From contig BGKB01000062.1 of NCBI GenBank assembly GCA_003116975.1, positions 355,338-419,337 on the forward strand: DNA of 64,000 nt, given 5' to 3'. The stretch is from Aurantiochytrium sp. KH105. Taxonomy: Eukaryota > Sar > Bigyra > Thraustochytrida > Thraustochytriidae. The position numbers and the translations under genes were made by a program. This document shows positions 20,363 through 31,863 of this stretch, in pieces. Numbering within the stretch: position 1 is the first letter of the stretch; every line of letters begins with the position of its first letter. The notes under the pieces are model-generated. The model was not told the origin of the DNA. It ran no database searches and saw only the letters and a list, made by a program, of their open reading frames with translations.

Positions 20363-21500
20363 CGTCGCCGACCGGCAGCAGCCCAGCCAGCAATCATTGC
20401 AGATCGCCGCGCGCGGGCCGTGCCTTCCGCGCGGTGCGGCTTTCTGCGCCCCGCTACGAAGTGCGCAGGCGCGCGAGCGATGGCCGGGCGGGCGATGACA
20501 AGATCAATGGACGGCAGCGGCGGCAGCTGCACTGCGACGCGATGCGCAAAAGCGCAGCTGGCTGCATGCAGCAGCAGCTGCAAATGCTGGCCGCGAGCGA
20601 GGAAGAAGACAAGGGACAACAAGAGGAGAGACCGCGAGCCTCCCCCGCTTTCTTTCCGTGGGGAAAGTGCGCGCCACAGCCGCAGGAGCCCGCAGTGCGA
20701 AGGGAACTGTGGTGCGGGGTGACACGGCCTCGCAGCCAGGCCAGAGCCAACTAAAATAACTTACGGGCATTTGCTTTGACGGAGCCCAGCCAGCTCGCGT
20801 CGGCTTGCCGTTCAGCCGTCCCGACAATCTTCTGCAGCTGCCTGCGCTTTTGCATTCCTGCCAGCCTTGCCCTCGCCGACCGCTGGCCGTTAACTAACAG
20901 TTGGCAGGCAGGTAGGCGGAAGGGCAGAAGGGCAGAAGGGAGGGCAGGAGGACGGTTTGCGAACGCGGCGCGGCAGTTTGACGACTGACCTCTGGGTAAG
21001 AGCGCCCGCTGGTCCTCAGCTCGACCGGCCGCGGCTGCGGCCAGCCCTGCCATAAGCCGCAGCAGAGACTAACAGCAACCAACCGTTCATCCAGGCAACC
21101 AGCCATCCAGCCATCCAGCCATCGATTGATCGATCGGCGAACCAGGCTTGTGCGTGCGTCGTCGCGCATCGTCGCGCAAGCAAGACATGAGCACACCATC
21201 AAACACCGGCAGCTGACGTGACACGACAAAAGGATTGGAGGTGATCAGAGAGTGATGAGGTCGAGGAAGGGGAGGGGAAGGGTGGTGGGGGGGGGGGGTC
21301 CGAAGAGGTTTCCAAATGTCGATGGGCAAGCGCACAATGCCAAGCGTTTGCGAGCGATGCCAGCCCTGGAGTTCTTTTCCGAACCAGAACCCCAGAAGTG
21401 GGCTGGCCCCGTCGCACCACCCCTAACCCTTGCTTGCCCTTGCAATATGTCCAGATCAAGGAAGAAAGAATTCATCTGGTTGCTTCGTTTACCAGCTCAG

Positions 21501-22520
21501 GCTAGTTAATTTAGGCCTCGGTAGAACCTGCCCTGGGAACTGACACAAACAAAGCAACAATCGATTTGACCGATGAATGAAGCAAGAAAACGAAGCCTAA
21601 ACTAACAATCGGTCCACCGGATTCTCAGTCGATGCAACCAACGCCGTGACGCATACCTCGGCTCGAATGCTTGATGCTGAAGCGGTCCTGACTGATTCTT
21701 TTTTGAAGCGAACCACCGTTCTGTCCTGAACGAAGCCCTCTAGGCGCACAATTTGGATTCATTGACAACGGACATGGCCAATATTGGAATTTTGTGTCAA
21801 GAAAAAGCCAACGGCGTTGCAGCAGTCTGTAGCTACACTACAGCTGCTGTCGTGAAAGCCGCGAGAGCAGGATCTTGATTCTCTTGCCTGCTGCCAGCTT
21901 CGCTGTCAGGTCACCGCTGCTGCTCGCAGCCATTGCCGCTGCGGAACTTTGCTAGAAGGCCGCCGCAAGGGCTCTCTTGCGGCTTCTTTCTAACGATGAC
22001 GGCGATCTCTGACGGACGTCGAAAATGATCGAATGGCGGGCAATCGAAAGTGTTGCTCAAGGATCGATTGCTCTTGCTTCCTTGAATCGAATGTCCTGCT
22101 CTTTGCTTTGAGCAATTTTAACAATCTTGACGGGCGCCAAAGTTAGCATGCTGAATTTCCCGGCTGGTGCGGCCACACGACGAATGGTCGACGTTCCTTT
22201 TTTCCATCTCCTCCCTCTCTCCCTCTCTGTGGTTTTGTAAGAGCCTCTCTAGTCTGATCGCCTGCCGAGCCCGCCCCACTGTTCTCAATCTCATGTCACT
22301 CAGATAGCAGCTACTGCTAGTAGGAATCAGGAAAAGAATCGGTTGCGAACAGCGTCAACTGCATCCAGGACGTTCTTCAAACTCGCCTTGGCATCGCTGA
22401 CCATCTGACTGCACGCACAGGTCCTCGATTCTACGCACCTTTCGCGCTGCAGCATTCGCCTTCCCCATCACGCAGCCAGGCAGCCAGGCAGCCAGCAACG
22501 CCGAGCTGATTTTACAGGAG
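21501..22520. other. AT-richer, frame-poor segment
   Basis: About 1 kb with more balanced base composition than its flanks and almost no microsatellites. Stop codons are frequent in all six frames. It holds no gene I can see; it could be intronic or spacer DNA. Confidence 0.5.
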
Positions 22521-23340
22521 CGGATGAGAGAGTCAGTCAGCCAGCCAGTCAGTCAGCCAGCCAGCCAGCCACGCAGCCCGCTACCGCTGGCTGGACGGAG
22601 CCTTGGGCAGCGCAGCCACCAACTCCACCGATGCTTCAATCGATCGACCGACCGAAAGATCGATCAAGTGCAGTCGACAGACCTCGTCGGCGCTTGCTTG
22701 CTTGCCTGCTTGCTTGCTTACTTGCTAACTTTCATTTTTTACTTCGCGGAGTGAAGCTGCGCTGCCAGGTAGCTGCTACTCGTACCTGCCTGCCTCCGAG
22801 GACGAGAGGCTGCGTGCAATGCTCAGGCTTCCAGCCGAGGCTTGCTTTCTTGCTAGCTAGCTTGCTTTTGCTCTTTTTTTCTTTCCTTTTTCTTCTCTTT
22901 TGGCTCTTCTCCTTCTTCTTCTTCTTTCTTTCGTTGCTCGCGCATCCGCAAACAAGCGCAACTTGAGCCTGCGTAAACCACGCGCGCTTTGCCCTTGCGT
23001 CGCTGCGGGATCCCAGCAGGGCCTGCCTGCCGCCGCGGCCAATGAAGGAAGCTGCGAACGCGCGACAACGGCGAGCGCTCTTTTCTCGGTCTCGGCGATT
23101 CGCCTCGCTGCCGCTGCCGCTGCCTCGGCATCGCATTACATCACATCGCATCGCGTGGCGCGCGAATCGCACCGAATCGGGTCGAATTCGAGTCGAGTGG
23201 GTCCGGAAGCCGGGCCCTGGGTCCGGGCCCGGGTTCGGACCCGGCGGGCCTTTGCTCCGCCGCCCTCAGCATCGTCGCGCACACCCCCGCCTGCGCGTCT
23301 TTCGCTTTCTGGTTGGCGTAAAGATCGACTTTACAATTGC

Positions 23341-23406
23341 GATCGATCAATCGATCGAGCGATCCTGGCTGGCGATCGATCAATCGATTGAGCGATCCTG
23401 GCTGGC
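23341..23406. repeat. 33-bp tandem duplication rich in GATC
   Basis: Two copies of a 33-nt unit (23341-23373 and 23374-23406) with one mismatch (C to T). Each carries overlapping ATCGAT/CGATCG palindromes followed by CCTGGCTGGC. Confidence 0.9.
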
Positions 23407-23576
23407 GGGGTGTGCTGGCAGTGGCAGTGGCTGGCTGCCTGCTTGGGGCGCTCGCGCCGCTGGCTGTGGCATGGCCGCCACTGTGGATCCCACCCTCCTC
23501 GCGCAGAGAAGGTGAGGTAACTTACATTACCTACTCCCGAGCCCCCATTCCATCTATTCATTAACTGTTAGACCCG

Positions 23577-23668
23577 TCCATCCATCCATCCATCCATCCA
23601 TCCATCCATCCATCCATCCATCCATCCATCCATCCATCCATCCATCCATCCATCCATCCGTCCGTCCG
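23577..23668. repeat. Long TCCA tetranucleotide microsatellite
   Basis: About 20 perfect TCCA units ending in three TCCG units, about 92 nt. One of the longest uninterrupted repeats in the window. Confidence 0.95.
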
Positions 23669-24499
23669 TTCGTCCATCCACGCACCTCTACCCCTCGCTG
23701 GCGCATGTCGCAGTTGCCATTGGTTGCACGCCACCACTGACCGACTGACTGGTTAACAGACAGAGAGCAGCGAGATCGTCAAGACTCGGAACGGCGCTGG
23801 CACGGGCTGTCTCGCTACCTGGCTTGGCTGTAGCAGGAGGCGGAATGACAAGCTCCAGCCGTGCATCTGCCGCGCCTTGCGGTGCGCTGCGATGCGCCCT
23901 GCAGCGCCCACTGCTGGCCAAGTGGGTCCGTAGGAGCGCGTGAACGGTTCCTCTGTCAGCCCAAAGAGAGCCGTGCACCACGCTCGTGGCCGGCCAGGCA
24001 TTCTAGTCTCGCAACGTGCAATACGCAAGGCCAAAGGCGCAGGTGAGGCGAGGCGCAGGCGAGGCGAGGCGGGGCGGGGCGGGATGAGACAGACCCGGCC
24101 TTCCAGCCGTATCACGCCGTGACGGATCGCGCGAGCTCGACCGCCTGGGGCAGACAAGCGCGCCCCACGAGGGCTCGCGGGCGCCGATCCCGAGGCGCAA
24201 CACGAGTGGAGTGGGAGGAGGGCTCGGCTCCACGCCGCCTCTTTTCCTTGCCACTTCTTTTCCTCTTTCCTGCTTCCTCCTCCTCTCCTTCCTCCTCCCC
24301 TACAGCTCGCGCCGCCCACAGCCACACACTCCCACTCACCTGCCACGCTAGGCCGGCCTTAGCACTGACTAGGTGAGACACCGTTGCGACGTTCACCCTC
24401 TCACATTCATTTCACACGACTTATGGAAGCGCCAGTGGCGAAATACCGTCCGTGAAAGAAGAGCGTGAGATAACCAGCCACCATTGGCCACAGGCGGCG

Positions 24500-24534
24500 A
24501 GCAAGCAAGTAAGCAATCAAGCGAGCAAGCAAGA

Positions 24535-24574
<40 letters not shown>

Positions 24575-24575
24575 G
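24500..24575. repeat. AAGC tetranucleotide microsatellite
   Basis: About 76 nt of GCAA units with a few GCGA/ATCA variants at the left end and a perfect run at 24537-24572. Confidence 0.92.
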
Positions 24576-25865
24576 AGTACACTGCGGCCGGCGAGTGAGC
24601 GCAGCCGACCCGCCGCGCAGGATAGACGCAACGTAGTAACCGCACCCCGCTCCACCCGCTGCCGGCAGGAATCTATCTATTCATCATGCCACCCATCGCA
24701 GCCACCGCCTCTGTCGCCTTGGCAGGGTTGCTGTTGGCCTGCTCTTTTGCCGCTGCGGAGGTGCGGGGTGTGAGCTGCGGATGGCAGAAGCAGCCGCCAC
24801 AACTCGTACTCATTCCGTGCGGGCAGACACGCGCGGCGCCGCGCCGTGCTGTGCTGTGCTGCGCTGCGCTGCGCTGCTCTGCGCGACGCTCCGTCGGTCG
24901 CCTCGCGCACAGGCCGGCCAGCTCTGCGGTATAGCGGCGACGCTGGCGGAGCGGACGACATCACATTTACATCCGCCAGTGGCCGCTCCAACCCAGGCCG
25001 GGGCACGCGGCGTGACTTGACATTCTCCCTTGCTCGCGGCGTCATGCCACCAGCGTTTTGCCCGGCGTGGCTGCATCGTTTCGACGGAGCCTCCCTCGTT
25101 CACTCTCGTTCTTTGTCAGGCCCTGCGTTGCTCTTGCCTGCGAGGGATCTCGCAACCTATCCGCAAGTCCTTGGCTCTGCCGGCATTGCTGCTGCTGCTG
25201 CTTCTCATTTTCATGCCAGCTGCCACTGCTGATCGTGCGTGAGCTAGCTGCACTGACCTCCGCCGTCACGTCTGCTTCGCCGAGCAGTCAAGAGTAGGCG
25301 CCGCGGCCGAGGCGATGTCGAGTCAGCGTGACGTGGTGGCTCGCTCGGGTCCGCGGCGTCCGAGGTCCCGACGAGTCTTGTCCTGTTCCTGACCGGCTGA
25401 CTGCCTTAGAATCCCCACTCACTGCGTGTAGCATTCATTGCGGTGCGGCAGCGGCTCGCTGCCTTGCCTGCCTAGGCTGGGTGATTGGCGGCGCAGTGGT
25501 CGAAGGAATGAACTTTTATACGAATGAACGGCAACTTGCCAACCAGAACGAAGATCGTCTGCAGCTGGCAGTGGCTGTGGCTGGTTGATTGTGTTGATCG
25601 ATGCGATACGATGCGCAGGCGAAGCCAAATGACTGGACGAACTCACATCATCCAAATGACTGGACGAACTCATCCGGCGGAGAGAGCGAGCTACCAAGTC
25701 TTCAACGCCTTGCTTCCGCGCGCAGATCGTGCGAACATCATGTGCCGCGCGAGGGGGCGGCCGTGTGTTCGAGACGAGCCCAGGGGCTTCTACCAGCCGC
25801 CTCCCTCGCGGGCTGGGGCGCTTGAGCCTCGCCTCTACGCCCGCTGCGCCGCGCCGCGCCACGCT

Positions 25866-25904
<39 letters not shown>
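25866..25904. repeat. CAG trinucleotide run
   Basis: About 12 perfect CAG units outside any supported gene. Confidence 0.92.
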
Positions 25905-25905
<1 letters not shown>

Positions 25906-26159
25906 CTGTCCGTGCTCAGCCGCCGCGCGCCAGCAGCCAGCCTCCAGAGAGGAGGTGCCAGCCAGCCAGGCCGGGCGCGTATACAACAAGTTGGTAAAAA
26001 CTTCTCCGCCCGCGGGAGGCGAGCCAAGGACGGGGCTCCTGCGTGGGGCCGGGTCGGTTTCGCGCGAGGAAGTTGAACCCGGCCGCTGCGCGCGCGCCAC
26101 AGCACAGACTGAGAGAATGAGGGAGGTGGCTGCGGCCAGCCCTCACCCGCCCCACCAGC

Positions 26160-26234
26160 GCTGTGAGCAGCTAGCGCTGTGAGCAGCTAGCGCTGTGAGC
26201 AGCTAGCGCTGTGAGCAGCTAGCGCTGTGAGCAG
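26160..26234. repeat. 16-bp minisatellite, about 4.7 copies
   Basis: Unit GCTGTGAGCAGCTAGC repeated head to tail at 26160, 26176, 26192 and 26208 without mismatch, then an 11-nt partial copy. Contains the AGCTAGC near-palindrome. Confidence 0.95.
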
Positions 26235-29200
26235 CCTGCGCTGCACTGGCCCCGGTGACTGGCGGGAGCAAACGCAGACGCAGACGCTGCGATGCCTTTG
26301 CGAGCTCTGAACATCTGTGTGTACATATCCTTGAAAGGATGCGAGCCCACGTCAAAGGCCAAGGGTCAACAGGGTGGGGGGGGGGGGGTGTTGGGGCGAG
26401 TGGGGTTGGTCTTGCGTGCAAGCAAGCAAGCGAGAACGCAAGACTCGAACGCTCCGGATGATAGACTTTCTCCGGCGAGAGGACCAGGAAATTATCCCCA
26501 AAGAAGTGCGCCCCAGTCAGCCAGCCAGCCCAGCTGAACGGAGGTCCTTGCCTCCGCGCGCCTGGACGAGGCTGCTCTCTGCTGGTGCTGCCGCGTATTC
26601 TTCGGGTTCTTCCTTCCACCTTTCTTTCTTTTCTTCTTTCTTTCACGCTTTCACGCTTTCGCTTGCTTGCTCATACTTGGTTGCCCGGCCAGCGGCGGCT
26701 GTTTCTTTGTTTCTTTCTTTCATTCTTTGTCTTGACAAGCAAACGCAGCAACTGTGGCCCTGCCTGCCTTGGCCATTGCGGGAGCGGCGCGCGCGGGCGC
26801 CCCAGGCTTGGCATTCTTGCACGGAGGCCGCACACATAGGGGGCCGAGCACCTGCCCGGCCAAAGCTACGGACACAAACACACCCGAAGTCGCATCGCGT
26901 CGCATCTCGTCGCATCGCGGGTCTTGAGCTCGCGCTCGAACGGCCGGTGGCTGCGCTGTGCTGGGCTTGCTGCTGCGCTGGGCCGGCCTTGACTCATTCG
27001 CGAGGCGGAGACGCGGCGCCGGCAGGCTGCGCTGGGGCCGGCCCCAAGGTGTCCACTGGCCCGTCCCACTGGCCTTCATGCAGGTGAGCATGGAAAGAAG
27101 AAGGGCCCGGCACAGAAAGCCTGTTCGAGGCACGTGGCCGCGCCGGCCGCCTCCTGCGAGTCCTGCGAGTTCTGCGAGTCCGGCCTGCCTGCGTCTGTTT
27201 GCAGCACAGCTGCTCATCAGGCCTCGCCTGTCCGTCACGCGGCTGCCGCGCCGCATGCAGAACATACGCCGTGCAGGAGCGGGGCACGCACGTGACGCAG
27301 CGGCAGGCGTCTGCACGAGTACAGCCTCCCTCCTTGGGGCATCCCACATGCACGCGAGCCTGCTCGAGTCTCACATTAGCAGCAGCAGTAGCATCCACCT
27401 CGCATTCACCTCGCGGTGCACATAGTAGCTAGCTAGTTAGCAAGCTAGCTTGCTCCCTACTTACAGCTAGCAATGCGCTGCTGGGCGACGCATCGCGCAG
27501 ACTTTTTCCGTTCGAAGATCGCTCGTTCGAACTTTCGTTTCTCGCACCGAGCCCATCATCAGGGCCGTTCGCCATTCCTTCGTTCATTCCTTGCTTCCTC
27601 CCTCCCTCCTTCCCTTCCTTCCTTTCATTCGTTCATTCGTTCGTGCGTTTGCTCATTTGTCAATGCGTTCGCTGACTTGGCTTCGCCTCGCCATTGCTTG
27701 CATTCGATCCGCCATGCTATGCATTGTAATGAAATGCGGTTCGTCCCACCCAGACACCGCGCGTCGCCTTGTCTTGCCCGCCCCGCGATCCATGCATGCA
27801 TGGCAGTAGCCGCTCCGGATAACGAAGCAAGAAAGGAAAAGAGGAAGAATATTCGTCCTCCTGCTGCTGTCGGCAGTCATGCCGTCTCGTGCCATGCCAT
27901 GCCAGCACAGCGCGAGGAGACTTTCGCGCGGAGGAAGGACGAGGTGGGCTCCGTCTGTGCAGTGCAGCGAGGTGCGCGTCGCGTGCGCCAGGACAGAGGG
28001 AGGACCCCCCCCTCCCCAACCGACCTCCTCTCGCCTTGCCCTCCCGTGAAAGACGCTTGCTGGCCTTCTCCACGCCTGCTTCCCCAACTCGGCTTCCCCC
28101 TCACCTCCTTCCGATGTGGAAGCCCTGGCCTTTTTCCAAGCCCCACAGACTCAAAGAAACAGTAAAAAGTGCAAACGCCCCCCTCCCACGGAAAAATGTT
28201 CCCGCAGCGCAACTGCTTTATAAAATGAAAACATTTGTTTACACGGAAAAGACTGTTCTTTTCGTTCTTTTGCTTGGAAAAAGTTTTCTTACATGATTTT
28301 TTTAACCTTTCCGTTTCATTTCTTTTCTTTTCTTTCCTTTTCTTTTCTTTCTAAAATTAGAAAATCTTGCAAGCCGAGCCTTCTGTGGCCCACAGCTGCC
28401 TTCCCCGATCCGCCCCTCCGCAGGAGCCGCCGGCCGTGAACCAAATCAACTCATGGGCTCTCTCTCGCTCATTCATGAATTCATTCGTCCTGCACTACAC
28501 GCCACCTAGCTGGCAGACAAGTGTATCATCTACATTCGTGCGGAGGCGATCAGACTTGCCAGGGTCGTTGGCAGTGCGACCTGTCGCGCTGCGCGCTTAC
28601 TGTTAGGCCTGGGCTGCGCCAGGACGGGAGGCTACCGTTCGAACCGCTTTCGCGCCCTCGGAGGCGGCCGAACTTCGATCGCACCGCAGTGAACCAACCC
28701 ACGCCCAGGCGGTGCTCAGTCAGAGTCGGCGGCCTCGTACCTAACCGAAGGAAGCTTATTGCGCGCCGACCAACGGCGGTGCAAGAGCGGCGGCAAGAGC
28801 AGTGGTGGTCAAACGTCTCAACGGCTCTGCCTCGCTCGTCCTCACCGTGTAAAAGAATGTCATCCACAGGAGTAAGAAAAACTTTTGCTATGCCTACTCT
28901 TGAGAGTCTTTTTTCTTCGGCGAATCGCGACGGACCCTCCGTGCCGCCTGAACCTTGCTTGGCTGGCCATGGTGGTGGCTGCAGACAAGCCGTCCCGTCC
29001 CCCCGCGCGCGCCCCATTGACTGTCAATCGACAATGCCTTTGCAGCCCTGATGAGCCGCACCGGCCGGTAGCAACGGTGAAAGAGGGGAAAAGGAGGAAG
29101 GGGGGGGGGGGGGCTGGCGTGGCTCCTTTCTCCTCTTCCTCTTTTCGAATTTCTTTTACCTGCCTGGTTTCCTTTCGCCTAGGCGCCTCCGGCAGGGCCT

Positions 29201-30250
29201 CGGCGCGCAGTAGAGATTCCCAGGTCCGTGCGTCGCACGCGCGGGGACCCTACCTACCTAACAGCCTGTAGGTCTTGCAGCCAGGTCCATCCCACTTTCG
29301 AGCGGCAGAAAACTGCACAGCACGCCTCACTGGTGACAGAGCGATTAAGCAAACAGGCGGGCAGGCTGGCAAGCGAGCGAACAAGCGATGGGGAAGAAGC
29401 AACGACAAATGGGGCCTCCCTCCAACCGTGGCTTACCAGCCAGTCAGCCAGCCAGCCAGCCATGGCCCGGCCAGAAAATGAGCGAGCGTCCGAGCGAGCG
29501 AGTGGCCTGCTTGCCTACATCTGGTCTACTCTGCTCTGCTCTGGTCTGGTCTGCTCGTGGCCGTTACGCGGCCTGGCTGCCGAGGGACCGACGCAGACTG
29601 TCCTACCTTGGCCCACCAGTTGAGCTCGCAGGTCTCGAGCGTGTCCGTCCGCAGGTCCTGCAGCGTGCGCGCCAGAGTACGACACCTCAGCTGCGCGCCT
29701 CTTCCCGACCGCAGCCGACCGGGCGGACGCCTTCCAAGGACCGTTCCGCCCTAAAGACGGCCGGCCTTCCCTGCCGACTGTTGATGCGACTGCTGCAGCT
29801 GCTGCGAGCCTCGATTGGTCTCACTGCTGTCGTGGTGAAACCGAATCAAAGGGCAACGAACGTCTCACGGTCACCACGGCCGGCCAGCCAGCTAGCCAGC
29901 TCGTCAACTGCAACAGCTGCGGCCGCCCGGCACGATGCTTCGTGTCAAACGGCAAGAGCGAGAGCAGGGAGGAGGCACAAACAAACTCCAGCCAGCCTCT
30001 TGGTGCGCCATCATTGCGATCCGCCGCGATGAGCTGTGCGGACGAAAAAAACAAAAACAATCGTGCGTGCCGCAGATGGTTGATTTACCATGTTTCGGAA
30101 AGCCTACTTACGGCAGGCAGGTCGGATTCGGGTAGCCAGTGGCCGTTTGGCAGCGGCGGTTGATCAAATGGCATCGATTGGTGAGTTGGCAAAGAGAGCT
30201 GGCCCGGCCTTTCCTTTCAGAAATTTTCTCGCCAGTCTCCCTCCCTGCCG

Positions 30251-31860
30251 CAGAAGAAAAGAAGAAAAAATCACCACGGAAGTGAAGCCGGGACGCCACG
30301 TCGACGCGACGAAACCGCTGCACAGCACCCGGCCAACCCATACACCCCCTTCGCTCCCTCAGCTGCGGTTTGGCCGAGAGATGGAAAGGTGCAGGAAGTC
30401 AACGCGCGCGCGTCCCAGTCGGCGATTCGACCTTTTGTTTCCGAAGAAGAGGGAATTGATGATGACGCTGACGATGACGATGGAAACGGAGAAGACACCT
30501 TATTCTCTACTACTCTGTCTCCCCCTAATGAGAGTGGCGGTCCAGGTGTCTTGTAACGGGCAAAATGCCTTGCGTGGAGAGGGCCGACTGCGTACGATGA
30601 TGGCTCGGCTCCGGCGTCCGGGCCACGGTCGAGCCACACCATCCACTGGCAGTTGCCTGCGGCAGCCTGCGCCCTGGCGTGACTCTTACGCTGCGATCAA
30701 CCCTCGAACCGCACCTTTGGTCTCCCGAACCCTCAGTCAACGGTAAAGATTAGATCAGATGGATCGCGGCATTTGATCGCCAATGAAAAGTCCCTGTCCT
30801 GACCAACGACTCTCTAGACATCGATCTGGAAGAGCGCGCGTCCGGCCTCCTTCCCATTCTCTCGGACAATTACCCAGTCAGCCCACTGGCCTACTGGCCG
30901 AACAGCGAAAATGGCCCTCTCCATCAACGTATGCGAACGAATGGGAAAAAGAAAACTGTCGAAATTGGCTTGGCTTGGCCCGCGGAACTTTGTTAGGACA
31001 ATCGATTCTACGCCCTCCAAGTTTTCTTTTTCATCCAGGTCCGCCCCAAGCTCCACACGGCAACTCACTTCCCAAGTGCGTCCAAGTATGCGGATTTTCC
31101 AGCCTTTTTACCCGTTACTCGAGACGGGATCATTGCCACGCCAAGTAACGGTCTATTGGAAAGCCGCCACGGTCGGTGCCTGGTCCGGCTGTGAGCAAGA
31201 CAAGGCCCTCGTTTTGGGGGAACAGGAACTGTTGTGCGAAGCATTTCTTTGGGCTTGAAAATGCCTCACAAACAAACTGCGCAAAGCAAAATTTTCAAGC
31301 ATGAGATTGTCTCGCAAACAACCTGCGCAAAGTACAATTTGAGTTTTCCAGATGTCACCATCATCAGTACAGACAAGTCGAAAGGTGGCAACCTTTTCCA
31401 TTCGTTTGATTGTCGTATGGCTTTCAAGACGACCATTTTTCCTAAAGCTCTAAAAACGGAAAAAATAATCGTTTTGGGTCGCTTGCTGCTGCCTCGTCCA
31501 AGACGGCATCGGCTAGTGAGGATCAAGACGACTTTTTCCTAGGTCCAAAAAAAGAGCTTGCTGGAGGTCTCTTGGAGCGTTTTACACGAAGCTCAGTTCT
31601 CCGAGGTGGTGATGGTGAATCGCTTGTCAAGTTTTCAAAATCATTCATCACGGTTGAAGCTCCGTTGATCGAAAATCTCGTCCCCTCGTGATTCTTCCTA
31701 TGGAATAAAAGAGCTGGCAAATCATTCTTTTTTATTCTTACGTGCATGTTCTATATTAGACAAGGCTTTGAGATGGCGGACAATCTCAGATGAAGTGGTT
31801 CAGACACCTGACGAGCTTGTGAAAACGCCCCCCCCTAAACCCCCCCCCTTCCCATTTCCC
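30251..31860. other. Repeat-poor segment with protein-like frames
   Basis: Unlike its flanks this 1.6 kb lacks microsatellites. Frame 2 is open to the stop at 30554. Frame 1 is nearly open from 30601 to 31542, and its stops at about 30750 and 30784 fall inside a possible frame-keeping 75-nt GT-AG intron (30743-30817). The next protein-like stretch (about 31503-31690) is in another frame. The other plus-strand frames are also fairly open, so I do not call a gene; see findings. Confidence 0.2.
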
Positions 31861-31863
31861 CTC
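31828..31863 (-). other. Candidate G-quadruplex (G-rich on minus strand)
   Basis: On the minus strand four G runs (4, 3, 9 and 8 bases) are split by loops AAAT, AA and TTTA, satisfying the usual G3+ N1-7 pattern. Confidence 0.6.

Larger units (their letters stand above)
15901..21500. other. Gene-free repeat-rich region, part 1
   Basis: GC-rich sequence crowded with tetranucleotide runs and short duplications. Several frames stay open for 100-400 codons, but they read as Ser/Pro/Arg/Ala repeats without domains, overlap each other on both strands, and run through microsatellites. I support no gene here. Confidence 0.55.
22521..30250. other. Gene-free repeat-rich region, part 2
   Basis: Same character as 15.9-21.5 kb: GCTT (22692-22730), CATC, AAGC, CAG, a 16-bp minisatellite, a 27-bp duplication at 25625-25678 (CCAAATGACTGGACGAACTCA twice), G homopolymers, and TTCC/TTCA runs at 27585-27655. 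Open frames are low complexity. No gene is supported. Confidence 0.5.

Noticed and set aside
28630-28670. GTTCGAAC that could be a tRNA B box
   Set aside because: No matching T-stem pairing, A box or acceptor stem. The same applies to GTTCGAAC near 27531.
31828-31863. TTTAGGG as telomeric DNA
   Set aside because: A single copy within G runs, no tandem array.
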